The notes: generated from the sequence alone by a model not told the origin. DNA of 64,000 bases from Microbulbifer harenosus (GCF_005771435.1 NZ_VANI01000007.1:124001-188000), one strand, 5' to 3'; counted from the first letter of the stretch, positions 27,545-37,133 are shown. Program-made: numbers and translations.

Positions 27545-27577
27545 AAAGCACCCAGCCTCGCGCGGGAGGCTGGGTGC
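27545..27577 (-). terminator. hairpin terminator of the PL1 gene
   Basis: GCACCCAGCCTC and GAGGCTGGGTGC form a perfect 12-pair stem about 50 bases after the PL1 stop. The minus-strand tail is TTTGCAT, so the T run is short. The rest of the 27432-27628 gap holds the upstream region of the CE8-PL10 gene with no clear operator. Confidence 0.65.
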
Positions 27578-27628
27578 GAACACTAATTGCGTTGCGCTTT
27601 CAGAGTGTTAGTTGCCACCCGCCATTTC

Positions 27629-29638
27629 TCAGCTTCCACTGCAGTTAGCGGCAGCAGGTGCCGCGCCGGTAATGGACATGCTGTCGATATTCCCAAGACC
27701 ACTACTGCCAGTGGCTTGCAGACGAATGCTGTTGGTGCCGCCGTTCAGCCATACGGTTACCGCACTGCTATCGCTGTAACTGCTCCAGGCGCCGGTGCTA
27801 CCCATACTGAGCGACGCTTGGTTTCCGCCGTTCACCAGCACTGCCGCCGGGCGGTCGCTGCCACTGTTGGCGTAGCGCCATTTCAGGCTGTAGTTGCCGG
27901 CAGCCGGCACAGTTACGGACCAATCGACCCCCTCGCCGCTGGCGTTGTCGGTGTTGGCATAACCGGCTCCGGTGAAACCGCTGTGCTCGGATTCAACCGC
28001 GCCATCCACACCGCAGAAGCCGCTGGCATTTTCTTGCAGGGTGACGCTGGCACTGCCACCGGAAGAACCTCCGGACGAAGACGAACCGCTGCCGCTCGCG
28101 TTGTAGACTTCAAATTCGGCAATCTGCGGTGCGCTGCTGGCGGAGTCGATCATCAGGTTGATCTTGCTCATGCTCACATCGCCGAGATACACCTGCAGTG
28201 CGGAGCCGATGGTGGTGCCGGAAGCCAGTTCCGCGCCGGTGTCGTGGTTCACCAGACGCCAGGACTGCACGCGGTTGCCGATTTCTCGGATCACCACGGT
28301 ATTGAAGGTGCCGCTCAGGTTCTTGACGGAGATGCGCTCTCCGCTGCTGGAGGCGGGCTGCCAATAGCTCGATGTGTCGCCGTCAATGGCATTGCCGTAG
28401 CTCGAGCCGCTCGCCTTGCTGCTGCCGTCCGCGCCGCCGGCAAGCGCCAGGTTCGTGCCGAGATCGCCGCCGCCACCGGAGGAACCACTGCCGGAGCCGC
28501 CGGAACTGCTGGAAGAGCTGGAGCTGGAACTCGAACTTGAGCTGGAACTGCCCCCGGACGACGAGCCGCCAGAACAGTTGGTCGCGCGCGCCAGCCCCTT
28601 GTTGGCGCCAGCGGTAGACGCAACGATCTGCGGCACCAGATTGGCATCACACAGTGAGTAGCTGTAGGGAATACTGATGGACGTGGTAGAGGTGGGATTC
28701 GGGCCGGCGGGGTGATTTTTGTCGCCCTCGGAAGTCCACTGGATATTGGACCAGACATTGCCGCTTACCTGCCACGAGCCCATGTCATTGGTGTAGAAGG
28801 TACCGAGCGGATCTTTCGAATCCTCGAAGTAGTTGTTCTCCGCACGCATCTTGCCGCCGATCCGCGGGTTCATCCCTGAGCTGTTGATGCTCACATAATG
28901 GTTGTTGTACGCGTGCGCGGTGGCGCCGCGCAGCAGCGGCGTGCGCGAATCAATGTTCTGGTACAGGTTGTTGTGGAAGGTCACCGGGCCATTGTTCAGG
29001 TCGCTGTCGCTGGAACCGACGAGGCCACCGCGGCCGGAGTTGCGAAGAATGCTGTACGACAGCGTGACGTACTTGGTGTCAGCTTTCATATCGAACAGTG
29101 CGTCGTACCCCTCGCTTTCACCACCGGAGGCCTCCAGTGTCAGGTGATCCGCCCACACATTGCTGACATTGCTTTCCATACCAATCGCGTCACCACCGTT
29201 GGAGGTTGGCGAACCGGATTTTTTCACATTCCGCACATGCAGGTTCTGCAAAATGATGTTGGAAGAACTGCGGATGTGGATGCCCAGCTGATCAAACAGC
29301 GCGCCGTTGCCGACACCAATCAGGGAAACGTTACTGATCTCCTTGAGCTCAATCACGCCGTCGGCGGTATTGCAACTGCTGCCGGATACCTTACTGGTAT
29401 TGCCGTGATTAATGGTGCCCTCGACGTGAATGATGATCGGAGTGCTGCTGGAAGCGCGGTTACACAACGCCTGGTGAATCTGGGTTCCGGTGGTGGCATA
29501 CACCACATTGCCGCCGGCACCGCCGGTGGTGCCGCCGTTCTGGGTGGCAAAGCCCGTGGCCTGCGCGGAGACATCCGCGGCCGCGAAACTGCCCAGCAAT
29601 GCGGCCAGCACTGCTGTTCTCTTGAGTCTGAATTCCAT
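27629..29638 (-). CDS. PL1 pectate lyase with F5/8-type and CBM35-like modules
   Basis: A 669-residue secreted lyase. The start is set at MEFRLKRTAVLAALLG because GGAAGGTC precedes it and a signal peptide follows. Residues about 28-330 are the family 1 lyase beta-helix: NVWADHLTLEA, YDALFDMK…YVTLSYSILRNSGRGGLVGSSDSD and SRTPLLRGATAHAYNNHY, the last with the catalytic-type Arg. A polyserine linker follows, then an F5/8-type domain (about 392-516) and a CBM35-like domain (526-665, opening LQENASGFCGVDG). The catalytic and F5/8 parts are nearly identical to those of the next gene upstream, so the two arose by duplication. The product is expected outside the cell on homogalacturonan. Confidence 0.92.
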   Translation of the reverse strand: MEFRLKRTAVLAALLGSFAAADVSAQATGFATQNGGTTGGAGGNVVYATTGTQIHQALCNRASSSTPIIIHVEGTINHGNTSKVSGSSCNTADGVIELKEISNVSLIGVGNGALFDQLGIHIRSSSNIILQNLHVRNVKKSGSPTSNGGDAIGMESNVSNVWADHLTLEASGGESEGYDALFDMKADTKYVTLSYSILRNSGRGGLVGSSDSDLNNGPVTFHNNLYQNIDSRTPLLRGATAHAYNNHYVSINSSGMNPRIGGKMRAENNYFEDSKDPLGTFYTNDMGSWQVSGNVWSNIQWTSEGDKNHPAGPNPTSTTSISIPYSYSLCDANLVPQIVASTAGANKGLARATNCSGGSSSGGSSSSSSSSSSSSSSSSGGSGSGSSGGGGDLGTNLALAGGADGSSKASGSSYGNAIDGDTSSYWQPASSSGERISVKNLSGTFNTVVIREIGNRVQSWRLVNHDTGAELASGTTIGSALQVYLGDVSMSKINLMIDSASSAPQIAEFEVYNASGSGSSSSGGSSGGSASVTLQENASGFCGVDGAVESEHSGFTGAGYANTDNASGEGVDWSVTVPAAGNYSLKWRYANSGSDRPAAVLVNGGNQASLSMGSTGAWSSYSDSSAVTVWLNGGTNSIRLQATGSSGLGNIDSMSITGAAPAAANCSGS

Positions 29639-29750
29639 GTGACCTTCCATATTTATGTTTATTAGAAGATTGAAGTCAGACGACCAGTCACAGGCACAAC
29701 ACCCGGAAACAACGCCCTATTGCTCACCCTTCATTCGGGGCTAACGGGAA

Positions 29751-29880
29751 CAACAAAGGGACTAATCATCATCGCTATTTGCCGCCAAGGGACAGGCGGC
29801 TTCGATATTGGTTTGCCATTATTGTTTTGTTCGGCTCAATGAAAGCCATAATTGGCAATACCAATACATCGAAAGAGGTT
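29751..29880. promoter_or_regulatory. upstream region of PL1 gene with operator-like palindromes
   Basis: TGGCAATACCA (29853-29863) is close to the TGGTNNNACCA pattern, and TGGTTTGCCA lies at 29809-29818. Several blocks (ACTAATCATCATCGCT, GCCATTATTGTTTT, AATTGGCAATACCA, GAGGTTAG) recur in the same order upstream of the second PL1 gene near 33403-33530. The rest of the gap up to 30025 shows no gene. Confidence 0.5.
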
Positions 29881-30025
29881 AGTCACAAAAAGATTTTATG
29901 TAAAGCCTGTTGCAGCCCATTGTGGGGCATACGGCGTGATTCCCCACGTAGCATGCACCGATATGCCGCAGAATCGCGCACCGGATTCATCTGCGATTCG
30001 GTTTGCTCACGTAAAGCGGATTGCA

Positions 30026-30059
30026 AAAAGCCCGCGCATCGGCCGATGCGCGGGCTTTT
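30026..30059. terminator. perfect 34-base palindromic terminator
   Basis: AAAAGCCCGCGCATCGG is followed directly by its exact reverse complement, giving T tails on both strands. It lies 31 bases after the stop of the double PL1 gene. Confidence 0.88.
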
Positions 30060-30089
30060 AATTAAGTTAAGTCAGGTTAGTGCAGAACC

Positions 30090-33000
30090 TTATTGGCAGG
30101 CCACTTCGCCCAGTCCAATCACGTAATCCTGGCTGTAACCAAGCGGCGAGCTGAACGGAATCTCACCGTTTTTACCCGCGGTCGCGATGACGTAGTCCGC
30201 CAGTGCCTGGCCGGCCGGGCGGCGCTCGGCGGTGATCACATCGCGGGAGTACTGCGAGTAATCCTGCTTCAGATCGGCGACGGAACCGGACGCGTTGGCA
30301 ATTTCATAAACCAGGGATGGATCGAGGTTGCACGCCGCGTCGGAGAACCACACCTTGCTGCCCTCAGAGCGGAAGTTGCCGTCGTCGACATCGCGCGCCA
30401 ATTCATCGCCGCGCTCGTTCAGCGCCTGCACCACGTCATCTTTCTCCTGGTGGATGCTGTTCATCAGGAACATGTTGTCTTCCCACAGCACGCTCGCGCC
30501 GACACGTACACTCAGGATGTCTTTGCGATAGTTCATGAAGAAGTTGTCGAACATGTGCGTGGTGCCGCGACGGATCAGCGGTATGCGGCGCAGGGTGTTG
30601 CCCAGGCTGCTGTAGCTGTCGTCGGTGGTGATGAACGCGTTGTGGTGCATGGTGGTGCGAATCTGCTCGTTGATGGTCCGGCTGTCGCTGGAACCGTGCA
30701 GGGCCGCGCGCTTCACATTGATCAGTTTGTTGAAACTGATGGTGATGTCATAGGCACCCACTTTCACATCAAACGCCGCGTCACCAGTGGTGTCGAAGGT
30801 GTTCTTGTGAATCCAGATGTCGTGCGACGCACCGGTGTTGCGGATCATGTCCGGGTCGAGACCGTGGTCTTCCGTGTGGCCGGCGCCGCGGAAGTCCAGA
30901 TGCGTCAGGATCACATGCTCGCTGGTCATAGTCGGAGTGCCGCTGCTGTCGGCACCGATGGCAAAACCATTGAAACGGAAGTAGCCGTTGCTCATGCGAC
31001 CGTCGAGGGTTTTGTGCGAGCCGATCTTGGTGTTGCGGATCGGCAGGTTTTTGTCGTTCAGGCGGTCGTTGAAGAATTCCACCGCACAGTTCGCCTCGGA
31101 CACACCGTTATCGGCACACCACTGCCGGTAGTCGATACACTGGGCTTCGCTGCCACCGATGGCCGCCTGCACGGAAGCGTCGGCACAGTGATTGCGGTGC
31201 ATGGAGATTTCGGTTTCGGTTGCGAAATCGAACTTGTCGAACACGATCCAGTTCGGTTCATTGCCGGTTACCGCATCCAGGAGCTGCTGTTCAACGGAGC
31301 GGCCCTGGCTGTCGTTTTTGGTGATGACGGTCAGCTTGCTGTTGCCATTCGGGTCGTAACCGCCCATGGCGTTCTCACCGTAGCCCACCGCACGGCCAAG
31401 GGTTTTGAACAGACACTCGACAATTTCCTGATCGGTATCCAGCTCGCTGGAGTCGCGCCAGTTTACGTTCGGGTCAGCGGCCAGGGTGTAGCAGGCCGTA
31501 CTCACTTCCGGGGATGGGAAGGCGCCACCAGAGGAAGAAGACGTGCCGCCACTGGAAGACGAACTGGAGCTGCTGCCGCCGGAAGAGCTGCTCGAAGAAG
31601 AGCTTGTGCCACCGGAAGACGAGCTACTGCTGGACGAGGAACCGGAAGAAGAACCGCCAGAGCTGGAGGAAGAACTGGAAGACGAAGAGCCCACATCACC
31701 GGTGGCGTTGTACACCTCGAATTCCGCGATGTACGGCGCGCTGCTGGCGCTGTCGATTTCCAGGTTGATCTTGGACATGGACACATCGCCCAGATACACC
31801 TGCAATGCGCTGCCAATTCCACTACCGGATGCCAGTTCCACGCCGGTGTCGTTGTTCACCAGACGCCAGTTTTGTACCGCGTTGCCATTCTCGCGAATGA
31901 TCACGGTATTGAAGCTGGTGGCGCTGCTCCACTTGATGGAGACGCGCTCGCCACTACTGGAAGACGGCTGCCAGGCACTGCCGAGATCGCCATCGCGCAC
32001 GTCACCGTAACTGCCGCTGCCCTTGCTGGAACCGTCGGAACCTGCACCGATGGACAGGTTTGCCCCCAGTTCGCCGGGAACGGAACCGCCGGAACTGCCG
32101 GTGCCACCAGAGCTGGAAGAACTGGAAGAGCTGGAGCTGGTGCCACCGGAGCTGGAAGAGCTGCTGGAGGAACTGGAGCCGCCGCCGGACGATGAGCTGG
32201 AGGAACTGCCGCCGCCGGTCACCTCACAATTGCCGTCATCCACCAGCAGGCCGTTGTTGGCACCGGCGGTCGCGGCCACGATCTGAGGCACACAACCGGC
32301 GTCGCTCAGCTGGTAGCTGTAGGGGACGTTCAACGTGGTGGTGGACACCGGGTTGGGGCCCGCCGGGTGAGAGTCGGAACCCTCCGGGCTCCAGGTGATG
32401 TTCGACCAGACATTGCCGCTTACTTCCCAGTAACCCATATCGTCGGTGTAGAAGGTGCCGAGTGGATCCTTGGAATTTTCGAAGTAATTGTTTTCCGCCT
32501 TCATCACACCGCCGATGCGCGGGTTCATGCCGGAGGAAACCAGGCCGGAGTAGTGGTTGTTGAACGCATGCGCGGTAGCGTGGCGCAGTAATGGGGTGCG
32601 GGAATTGATGTTCTCGTACAGGTTGTGATGGAAAGTCACCGGGCCGTTGTTGTCGTCGCTGTCGCTGGAGCCGACAAGGCCGCCGCGGCCGGAATTGCGC
32701 AGAATGCTGTACGACAGGGTTACGTATTTGGTGGTGGCCTTCATGTCGAACAGCGCATCATAGCCTTCACTCTCACCGCCGGACGCTTCCAGGGTCAGGT
32801 GATCGCCCCAGACGTTGTACACGTTCGATTCCATACCGATGGCATCGCCCCCGTTAGAGGTCGGCGAACCGGATTTCTTAACATTCCGCACATGCAGGTT
32901 TTGCAGAATGATGTTGGAGGCATTGCGCAGGTGAATACCCAGCTCATCGAACAGCGCGCCGTTACCGACACCGATGAGGGACACGTTGCTCACATCCTTG

Positions 33001-33293
33001 ATTTCAATTACACCGTCGGCGGTATTACAGCTGCTGCCGGAGACCTTGCTGGTATTGCCGTGATTGATGGTGCCTTCCACGTGAATGATGACCGGGGTAT
33101 CGCTTGAGGGGCGATTGCACAGGGCCGCGTGGATTTCGGTACCGGTGGTGGCATACACCACGCTGCCACCGGCGCCGCCGGTTGTACCTCCGTTGAGGGT
33201 AGCGTAGCCAATGGGCTGCGCTGTCGCGCCCGCGGCCATGACGCTGCCCAGCAGCGCGCTGAGCACTGCCGATTTCTTCAGCTCAAATTGCAT
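30090..33293 (-). CDS. double-catalytic pectate lyase (PL1 - F5/8 - PL1-like)
   Basis: A 1067-residue secreted protein. The start is placed at MQFELKKSAVLSALLG after GGAAGGTC, giving a signal peptide. Residues about 25-330 are a PL1 domain nearly identical to the neighbouring lyase (VWGDHLTLEA, SRTPLLRHATAHAFNNHY). A polyserine linker leads to an F5/8-type domain (about 408-534), a second long polyserine linker, and a different, divergent PL1-type domain (about 593-1067) with DIWIHKNTFD, AAFDVKVGAYDITISFNKL, HGSSDS and RIPLIRRGTTHMFDNFF. The two catalytic domains probably differ in substrate or mode. An operator-like region precedes it. The serine tracts make a long antisense open frame that is not a gene. 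Confidence 0.91.
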   Translation of the reverse strand: MQFELKKSAVLSALLGSVMAAGATAQPIGYATLNGGTTGGAGGSVVYATTGTEIHAALCNRPSSDTPVIIHVEGTINHGNTSKVSGSSCNTADGVIEIKDVSNVSLIGVGNGALFDELGIHLRNASNIILQNLHVRNVKKSGSPTSNGGDAIGMESNVYNVWGDHLTLEASGGESEGYDALFDMKATTKYVTLSYSILRNSGRGGLVGSSDSDDNNGPVTFHHNLYENINSRTPLLRHATAHAFNNHYSGLVSSGMNPRIGGVMKAENNYFENSKDPLGTFYTDDMGYWEVSGNVWSNITWSPEGSDSHPAGPNPVSTTTLNVPYSYQLSDAGCVPQIVAATAGANNGLLVDDGNCEVTGGGSSSSSSSGGGSSSSSSSSSSGGTSSSSSSSSSSGGTGSSGGSVPGELGANLSIGAGSDGSSKGSGSYGDVRDGDLGSAWQPSSSSGERVSIKWSSATSFNTVIIRENGNAVQNWRLVNNDTGVELASGSGIGSALQVYLGDVSMSKINLEIDSASSAPYIAEFEVYNATGDVGSSSSSSSSSSGGSSSGSSSSSSSSSGGTSSSSSSSSGGSSSSSSSSGGTSSSSGGAFPSPEVSTACYTLAADPNVNWRDSSELDTDQEIVECLFKTLGRAVGYGENAMGGYDPNGNSKLTVITKNDSQGRSVEQQLLDAVTGNEPNWIVFDKFDFATETEISMHRNHCADASVQAAIGGSEAQCIDYRQWCADNGVSEANCAVEFFNDRLNDKNLPIRNTKIGSHKTLDGRMSNGYFRFNGFAIGADSSGTPTMTSEHVILTHLDFRGAGHTEDHGLDPDMIRNTGASHDIWIHKNTFDTTGDAAFDVKVGAYDITISFNKLINVKRAALHGSSDSRTINEQIRTTMHHNAFITTDDSYSSLGNTLRRIPLIRRGTTHMFDNFFMNYRKDILSVRVGASVLWEDNMFLMNSIHQEKDDVVQALNERGDELARDVDDGNFRSEGSKVWFSDAACNLDPSLVYEIANASGSVADLKQDYSQYSRDVITAERRPAGQALADYVIATAGKNGEIPFSSPLGYSQDYVIGLGEVACQ

Positions 33294-33402
33294 GTGACCT
33301 TCCGTTATTTTGTTATCGAGAAGATTTTTCAGACGACCGGCCACGGCGAACCACTCCGCACTGGAGTCACCGCAGATCTACTGTCCGGAATACAACTTGA
33401 GG

Positions 33403-33530
33403 GATAGCAGGACCAATCATCATCGCTGTGGGTGGCGGATACCGCGATACCATCCCGACTGTCCGGCTTGCCATTATTGTTTTACCTAATGATTAATTGG
33501 CAATACCAAAAAGCGATGAGAGGTTAGGCA
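33403..33530. promoter_or_regulatory. upstream region of the double PL1 gene
   Basis: Contains TGGCAATACCA (33498-33508) in the order CCAATCATCATCGCT, GCCATTATTGTTTT, AATTGGCAATACCA, GAGAGGTTAG, matching the region before the other PL1 gene. From 33531 to 33769 I see no gene and no clear terminator for the GH13-like gene. Confidence 0.5.
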
Positions 33531-33769
33531 AAGTTAGAGCTGAAGTAAACGCGACACTTTGGTGCAACATTCTGTTTTGTGACTTTGTGCGAAAAATACC
33601 AGCAATTACCCGCACCTTATGGCGCAAAAAGCATTTCCAGATACCACAAAAGGATATTGTGCGCCAAAATTCTGCAAAGCGGATTTACCAATTTCGAGAT
33701 GAAATCGTCTTGTGGTCATCCGCGCAGCTCGACCAAAATCTTGCATTCCGGATCAGGCCTTGCGCCTAC

Positions 33770-35389
33770 TCACGGTTCACCAACGGTCGTTCCGATCATC
33801 CAACCATACGGTGCCAGCTTGGCGCCGGCGTCGTCCCAGCCCTGCGCATACAGAGGTTTGGCCCGCGCTAGCCCGGCGTCGAAAGCCAGGGGCGATGGCG
33901 ATAAGTTGGCCAGCACAAGGATGCGCTCGCTCTCATCATGACGAATGAAGCCGACGCCACCGGCGGGCAAGCCATCCACAAAGACGGTGCCGCCGGTGCG
34001 TAGCGCGGCGTGGCTGCGGCGCAGGCCGATCAGCGTTTGGTAATGTGCGTAGATGTCGCCGTCAAAGGCCTTCCAGTTGAGTTGGTAGGCGTCGAACAGC
34101 ACGGACCAGTCAGTCCAGGTCGGCTCGTCGAATTCCTGCCCCATCAGGATGTGCGGTACCCCATCCATGGCCAGCAGCACCGCCGCCGCCGGGCGGTGGG
34201 CGGATTGCCCCAGGAAGGCAGAGACGCGGCCCTGCTCTTTTTCTTCCAGCCAGCGCATACGCAATGCCCCGCGCGGGAAGCTGTAGGTCGACTCACGCCA
34301 GTAGCGGCCGAAGGCCGCGCCATCGGCCTGGCCTTGAGCGCATCGCCGCAGCATCTCGCGCGTGCCGCCCTCGTACGTCAGGTCGCAGGCAGCCAGGTGG
34401 TGAAACTCGTCGTAGGCCTGGGAGATGAGCGCGATATCCGGGCGCACCGCTGCCAGCGCGGTCCGGATCTGCTCGAGGAAATCGCACGGCGTGATGTCGG
34501 AATCGTCGAAGCGCAGGCCATCGATGTCAAAACGTTCGATCCAGCCGCGCATGCTGCCGATCAGGTAGCGCCGCAGCTCGTGCTCGGCAAAGTCAAAACC
34601 GGCGAAATAGTCGCGGTTGGGGACGGCGTAATAGATGCTTCCGTCGGCGCGGCGCGTGTACCAGTGCGGATGTGTGCGCGTGAAGGGGTGGTCCACGGCG
34701 CTGCGGTTGAGCGTCCAGTCCAGGATCACCCGCATGCCGCGCGCGTGCGCGGCGTCCACCAGCGCGCGCAGGGAGGCGGCGTCGCCCAGGGCGGGATCGA
34801 TGGAATCGAAGTCGCGCACCGCGTAAGGATCGCCCAGTGTGCCGCGCCGTCCCTCTATGCCGATGGGATGGACCGGCATGATCCAGAGCACATCGACGCC
34901 CAGCTCACTCAGATAAGCGAGTTTGGCGCGCACGCCGTCAAAGTCGCCGCCGAAGGCGGGTACCGACAACTGGTAGATCACACCGTCGCGCAGCCAGTCC
35001 GGGCTGGCCAGCGCCGGGCGCGCGTGCAGGGGGCCCGGTGTGGCGGCGCTCAAACCGGGCTGGCGCATCAGCACCTCGCCCGCTTCATCCACCGTCAGAC
35101 AGGAGTTGTTCTGGCCGTCTTCCGAGATCCAGGGATTGGCGGGGTCGACAATCCAGTCCGAGCCGTCGATGACAAACTTGTAGAGGTGACGTCCGGCCGG
35201 CACCGGTAGCGTGGTTTGCCAGCGCGTGGCTGAAATGCGTTCCAGCATACAGGCGTCGCCCACCCAGCTGTTGAACGTGCCCGCCAGCGCGACACTGCGG
35301 ACGCCGGGTGCGGCATCGTAGATAAAGCGCACGCCGCCGGATACAGCGCGTGGCAGCTGGGATGGGTCAGTGCGGAATTGTAAATCCAT
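33770..35389 (-). CDS. GH13-like protein with degenerate active site
   Basis: A 539-residue alpha-amylase-superfamily protein without a signal peptide, so cytoplasmic. Residues 20-88 are a CBM48/AMPK-type glycogen-binding domain; 130-480 the GH13 barrel. Region I is DWTLNRSAVDHPF (usual His replaced by Arg); region II DGLRFDDSD keeps Arg293 and nucleophile Asp295; region III LISQAYDE has Gln324 where the acid/base Glu should be; region IV FLGQSAHR replaces the usual N-H-D with Gln-Ser-Ala. Two of three catalytic residues are thus missing and hydrolysis is unlikely. The gene looks richer in GC than its neighbours and has no pectin link, which suggests separate origin. It may be a glucan-binding pseudoenzyme or use altered chemistry. 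Confidence 0.85.
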   Translation of the reverse strand: MDLQFRTDPSQLPRAVSGGVRFIYDAAPGVRSVALAGTFNSWVGDACMLERISATRWQTTLPVPAGRHLYKFVIDGSDWIVDPANPWISEDGQNNSCLTVDEAGEVLMRQPGLSAATPGPLHARPALASPDWLRDGVIYQLSVPAFGGDFDGVRAKLAYLSELGVDVLWIMPVHPIGIEGRRGTLGDPYAVRDFDSIDPALGDAASLRALVDAAHARGMRVILDWTLNRSAVDHPFTRTHPHWYTRRADGSIYYAVPNRDYFAGFDFAEHELRRYLIGSMRGWIERFDIDGLRFDDSDITPCDFLEQIRTALAAVRPDIALISQAYDEFHHLAACDLTYEGGTREMLRRCAQGQADGAAFGRYWRESTYSFPRGALRMRWLEEKEQGRVSAFLGQSAHRPAAAVLLAMDGVPHILMGQEFDEPTWTDWSVLFDAYQLNWKAFDGDIYAHYQTLIGLRRSHAALRTGGTVFVDGLPAGGVGFIRHDESERILVLANLSPSPLAFDAGLARAKPLYAQGWDDAGAKLAPYGWMIGTTVGEP

Positions 35390-35693
35390 GGATGTCTAAA
35401 TAGACGCCTCCCTTTCAGCGTTACCAGACACGTGATTCGGGCTTTTTCATTACCCGTGCGACTACACCGGATACCGACATAGCCGTGAGGATCACCGAAG
35501 GTAACGGATTATGGCGATGCGAGAATTGTGGCAGCAGTGTCGATGGAGGCCCTCCTCCCTCGATGGGGAGGAGAAAGTTTGGCCGGATTCCGTTGTGGCC
35601 CAGCCACTACGTCCACCATCGAAAATTCGGAGCTTTCAATTCCTGCCGCATTCCGCTCCTCAGTTGCCCCCACCACCACGCGTACCGTGGCGA
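35390..35693. other. intergenic stretch without a recognisable gene
   Basis: About 300 bases upstream of the GH13-like gene. Short open frames exist on both strands but lack ribosome binding sites and family signatures. It presumably holds the GH13-like promoter; no clear element is seen. Confidence 0.4.
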
Positions 35694-35721
35694 CAAAAAA
35701 AAGCCGGGCAAAAAGCCCGGC
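35694..35721 (-). terminator. Rho-independent terminator of the TRAP operon
   Basis: GCCGGGC AAAAA GCCCGGC forms a perfect stem; read on the minus strand it is followed by at least eight Ts. It lies about 95 bases after the dctM stop. Confidence 0.85.
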
Positions 35722-35816
35722 AATACCATCCTGATGATGATGCGAGGAAATCAATGAAACATGCCGCTGTTACGGGCAGCGGAGAATCGCCACCCTCGGT
35801 GAGCAGCCCATTAGGG

Positions 35817-37118
35817 TTACTCGATCAATCCCAGCGCCCGCGGCAGAAACTCGCTGATCGCCGGCACCAGAGTGACCAGCGCCAGCACCACAAACATCAT
35901 GAGGTACATGGGCATCAGCGGGCGAATCAGCGCCGTGATTGATGTTTTGGAAATACTTGCCCCCACGAACAGCACACTGCCCACAGGCGGTGTGCAAAGG
36001 CCGATACACAGGTTCAGGATCATCACGATACCGAACTGCAGTGGCGACATTCCCAGTTCGGTGACCACCGGCAGGAAGATTGGGGTAAAGATCAGTACCG
36101 CCGGGGTCATGTCCATGAACGCCCCCACGGCCAGCAGAATCAGGTTGATGGTAAGCAGGATGAGCAGCGGGTTATCACTGATGGTAATCAGCGCCTGGCT
36201 GATTGTCTGCGGAATATTCTGGTAGGACATGATCCAGGACATCGCCGAGGACGCGGCGATCAGGAACATCACAATTGCCGTGGTCTCCACGGACTTGGTC
36301 AGCAGCGCCGGCAGCTCACCCCACTTCACCTCTTTGTACACCACGCAGGACAGCAGCAGCGAATAGAGTACCGCGACCGCACTGGCCTCGGTGGCGGTGA
36401 AGAAACCGCTGATGATGCCGCCGATTACAATAAAGATAAGGAACAGGCTGGGCACCGCATCCAGGGTTTTCTGTAGGGCGAATTTCAGGGTCGGCTTTTC
36501 ACCTACCGGATACCCTTTGGCCTTGGCCCAGATCCCGCATACGATCATAAGACCGAGCGCCAGCAGCAGGCCGGGGAGGTAACCGGCGATAAACAGTGCG
36601 GCGATGGACACACCGCCGGACGCCAGCGAGAACACGATCAGGATGTTGCTCGGCGGAATCAGCAGGCCGGTGGTGGAAGAAGCCACGGTCACCGCCGTGT
36701 TGAAATTCTTGTCGTAACCCTCTTTGGTCATGGACGGAATCATGAAACCGCCGATGGCGGAGGTCGCCGCCACTGCGGAACCGGAAATGGAACCGAACAG
36801 GGTGCAGCTGATGATGTTCACAAACGCCAGGCCGCCGGGGAGCATGCCCACCAGCACCCGTGCAAAATCAATGATGCGACGGGCAATACCGCCACTCCCC
36901 ATCAACATGCCGGAGAAAATAAAGAACGGAATCGCGAGCAGCGCAAAACTGTCGATGCCGCTGGCCATGCGCTGAGCCATGGTGATCATGGCCGGATCAA
37001 AATCGATAGTGCACAGCATGGTGAGCACGGTGGCCGCACCAATACTGATGGAAATGGGTACGTTCAGGGCGAGAAGGATCAGGAAACTGACCAGCAATAC
37101 GATAACGGCGACTTCCAC
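35817..37118 (-). CDS. dctM: TRAP transporter large permease
   Basis: A 433-residue DctM/SiaM-type permease of about 12-13 membrane segments. Family signatures are seen in the N-terminal MEVAVIVLLVSFLILLALNVPISISIG, ALLAIPFFIFSGMLMGSGGIARR, GSISGSAVAATSAIGGFMIPSM and the C-terminal ILNLCIGLCTPPVGSVLFVG. It is the channel subunit that couples solute uptake to a sodium gradient. It starts with GTG, chosen because AGGAGAG lies just before it; the small permease gene ends 15 bases upstream. With kdgK, uxaC and uxuB alongside, the cargo is most likely a hexuronate or unsaturated uronate (inference). Confidence 0.93.
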   Translation of the reverse strand: MEVAVIVLLVSFLILLALNVPISISIGAATVLTMLCTIDFDPAMITMAQRMASGIDSFALLAIPFFIFSGMLMGSGGIARRIIDFARVLVGMLPGGLAFVNIISCTLFGSISGSAVAATSAIGGFMIPSMTKEGYDKNFNTAVTVASSTTGLLIPPSNILIVFSLASGGVSIAALFIAGYLPGLLLALGLMIVCGIWAKAKGYPVGEKPTLKFALQKTLDAVPSLFLIFIVIGGIISGFFTATEASAVAVLYSLLLSCVVYKEVKWGELPALLTKSVETTAIVMFLIAASSAMSWIMSYQNIPQTISQALITISDNPLLILLTINLILLAVGAFMDMTPAVLIFTPIFLPVVTELGMSPLQFGIVMILNLCIGLCTPPVGSVLFVGASISKTSITALIRPLMPMYLMMFVVLALVTLVPAISEFLPRALGLIE

Positions 37119-37133
37119 AGTAGCTCTCCTCGC

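Noticed and set aside
30093-32195. 700-codon plus-strand open frame opposite the double PL1 gene
   Set aside because: It is produced by the serine-rich linker and GC bias; the antisense product is Arg/Ala/Gly low-complexity sequence.
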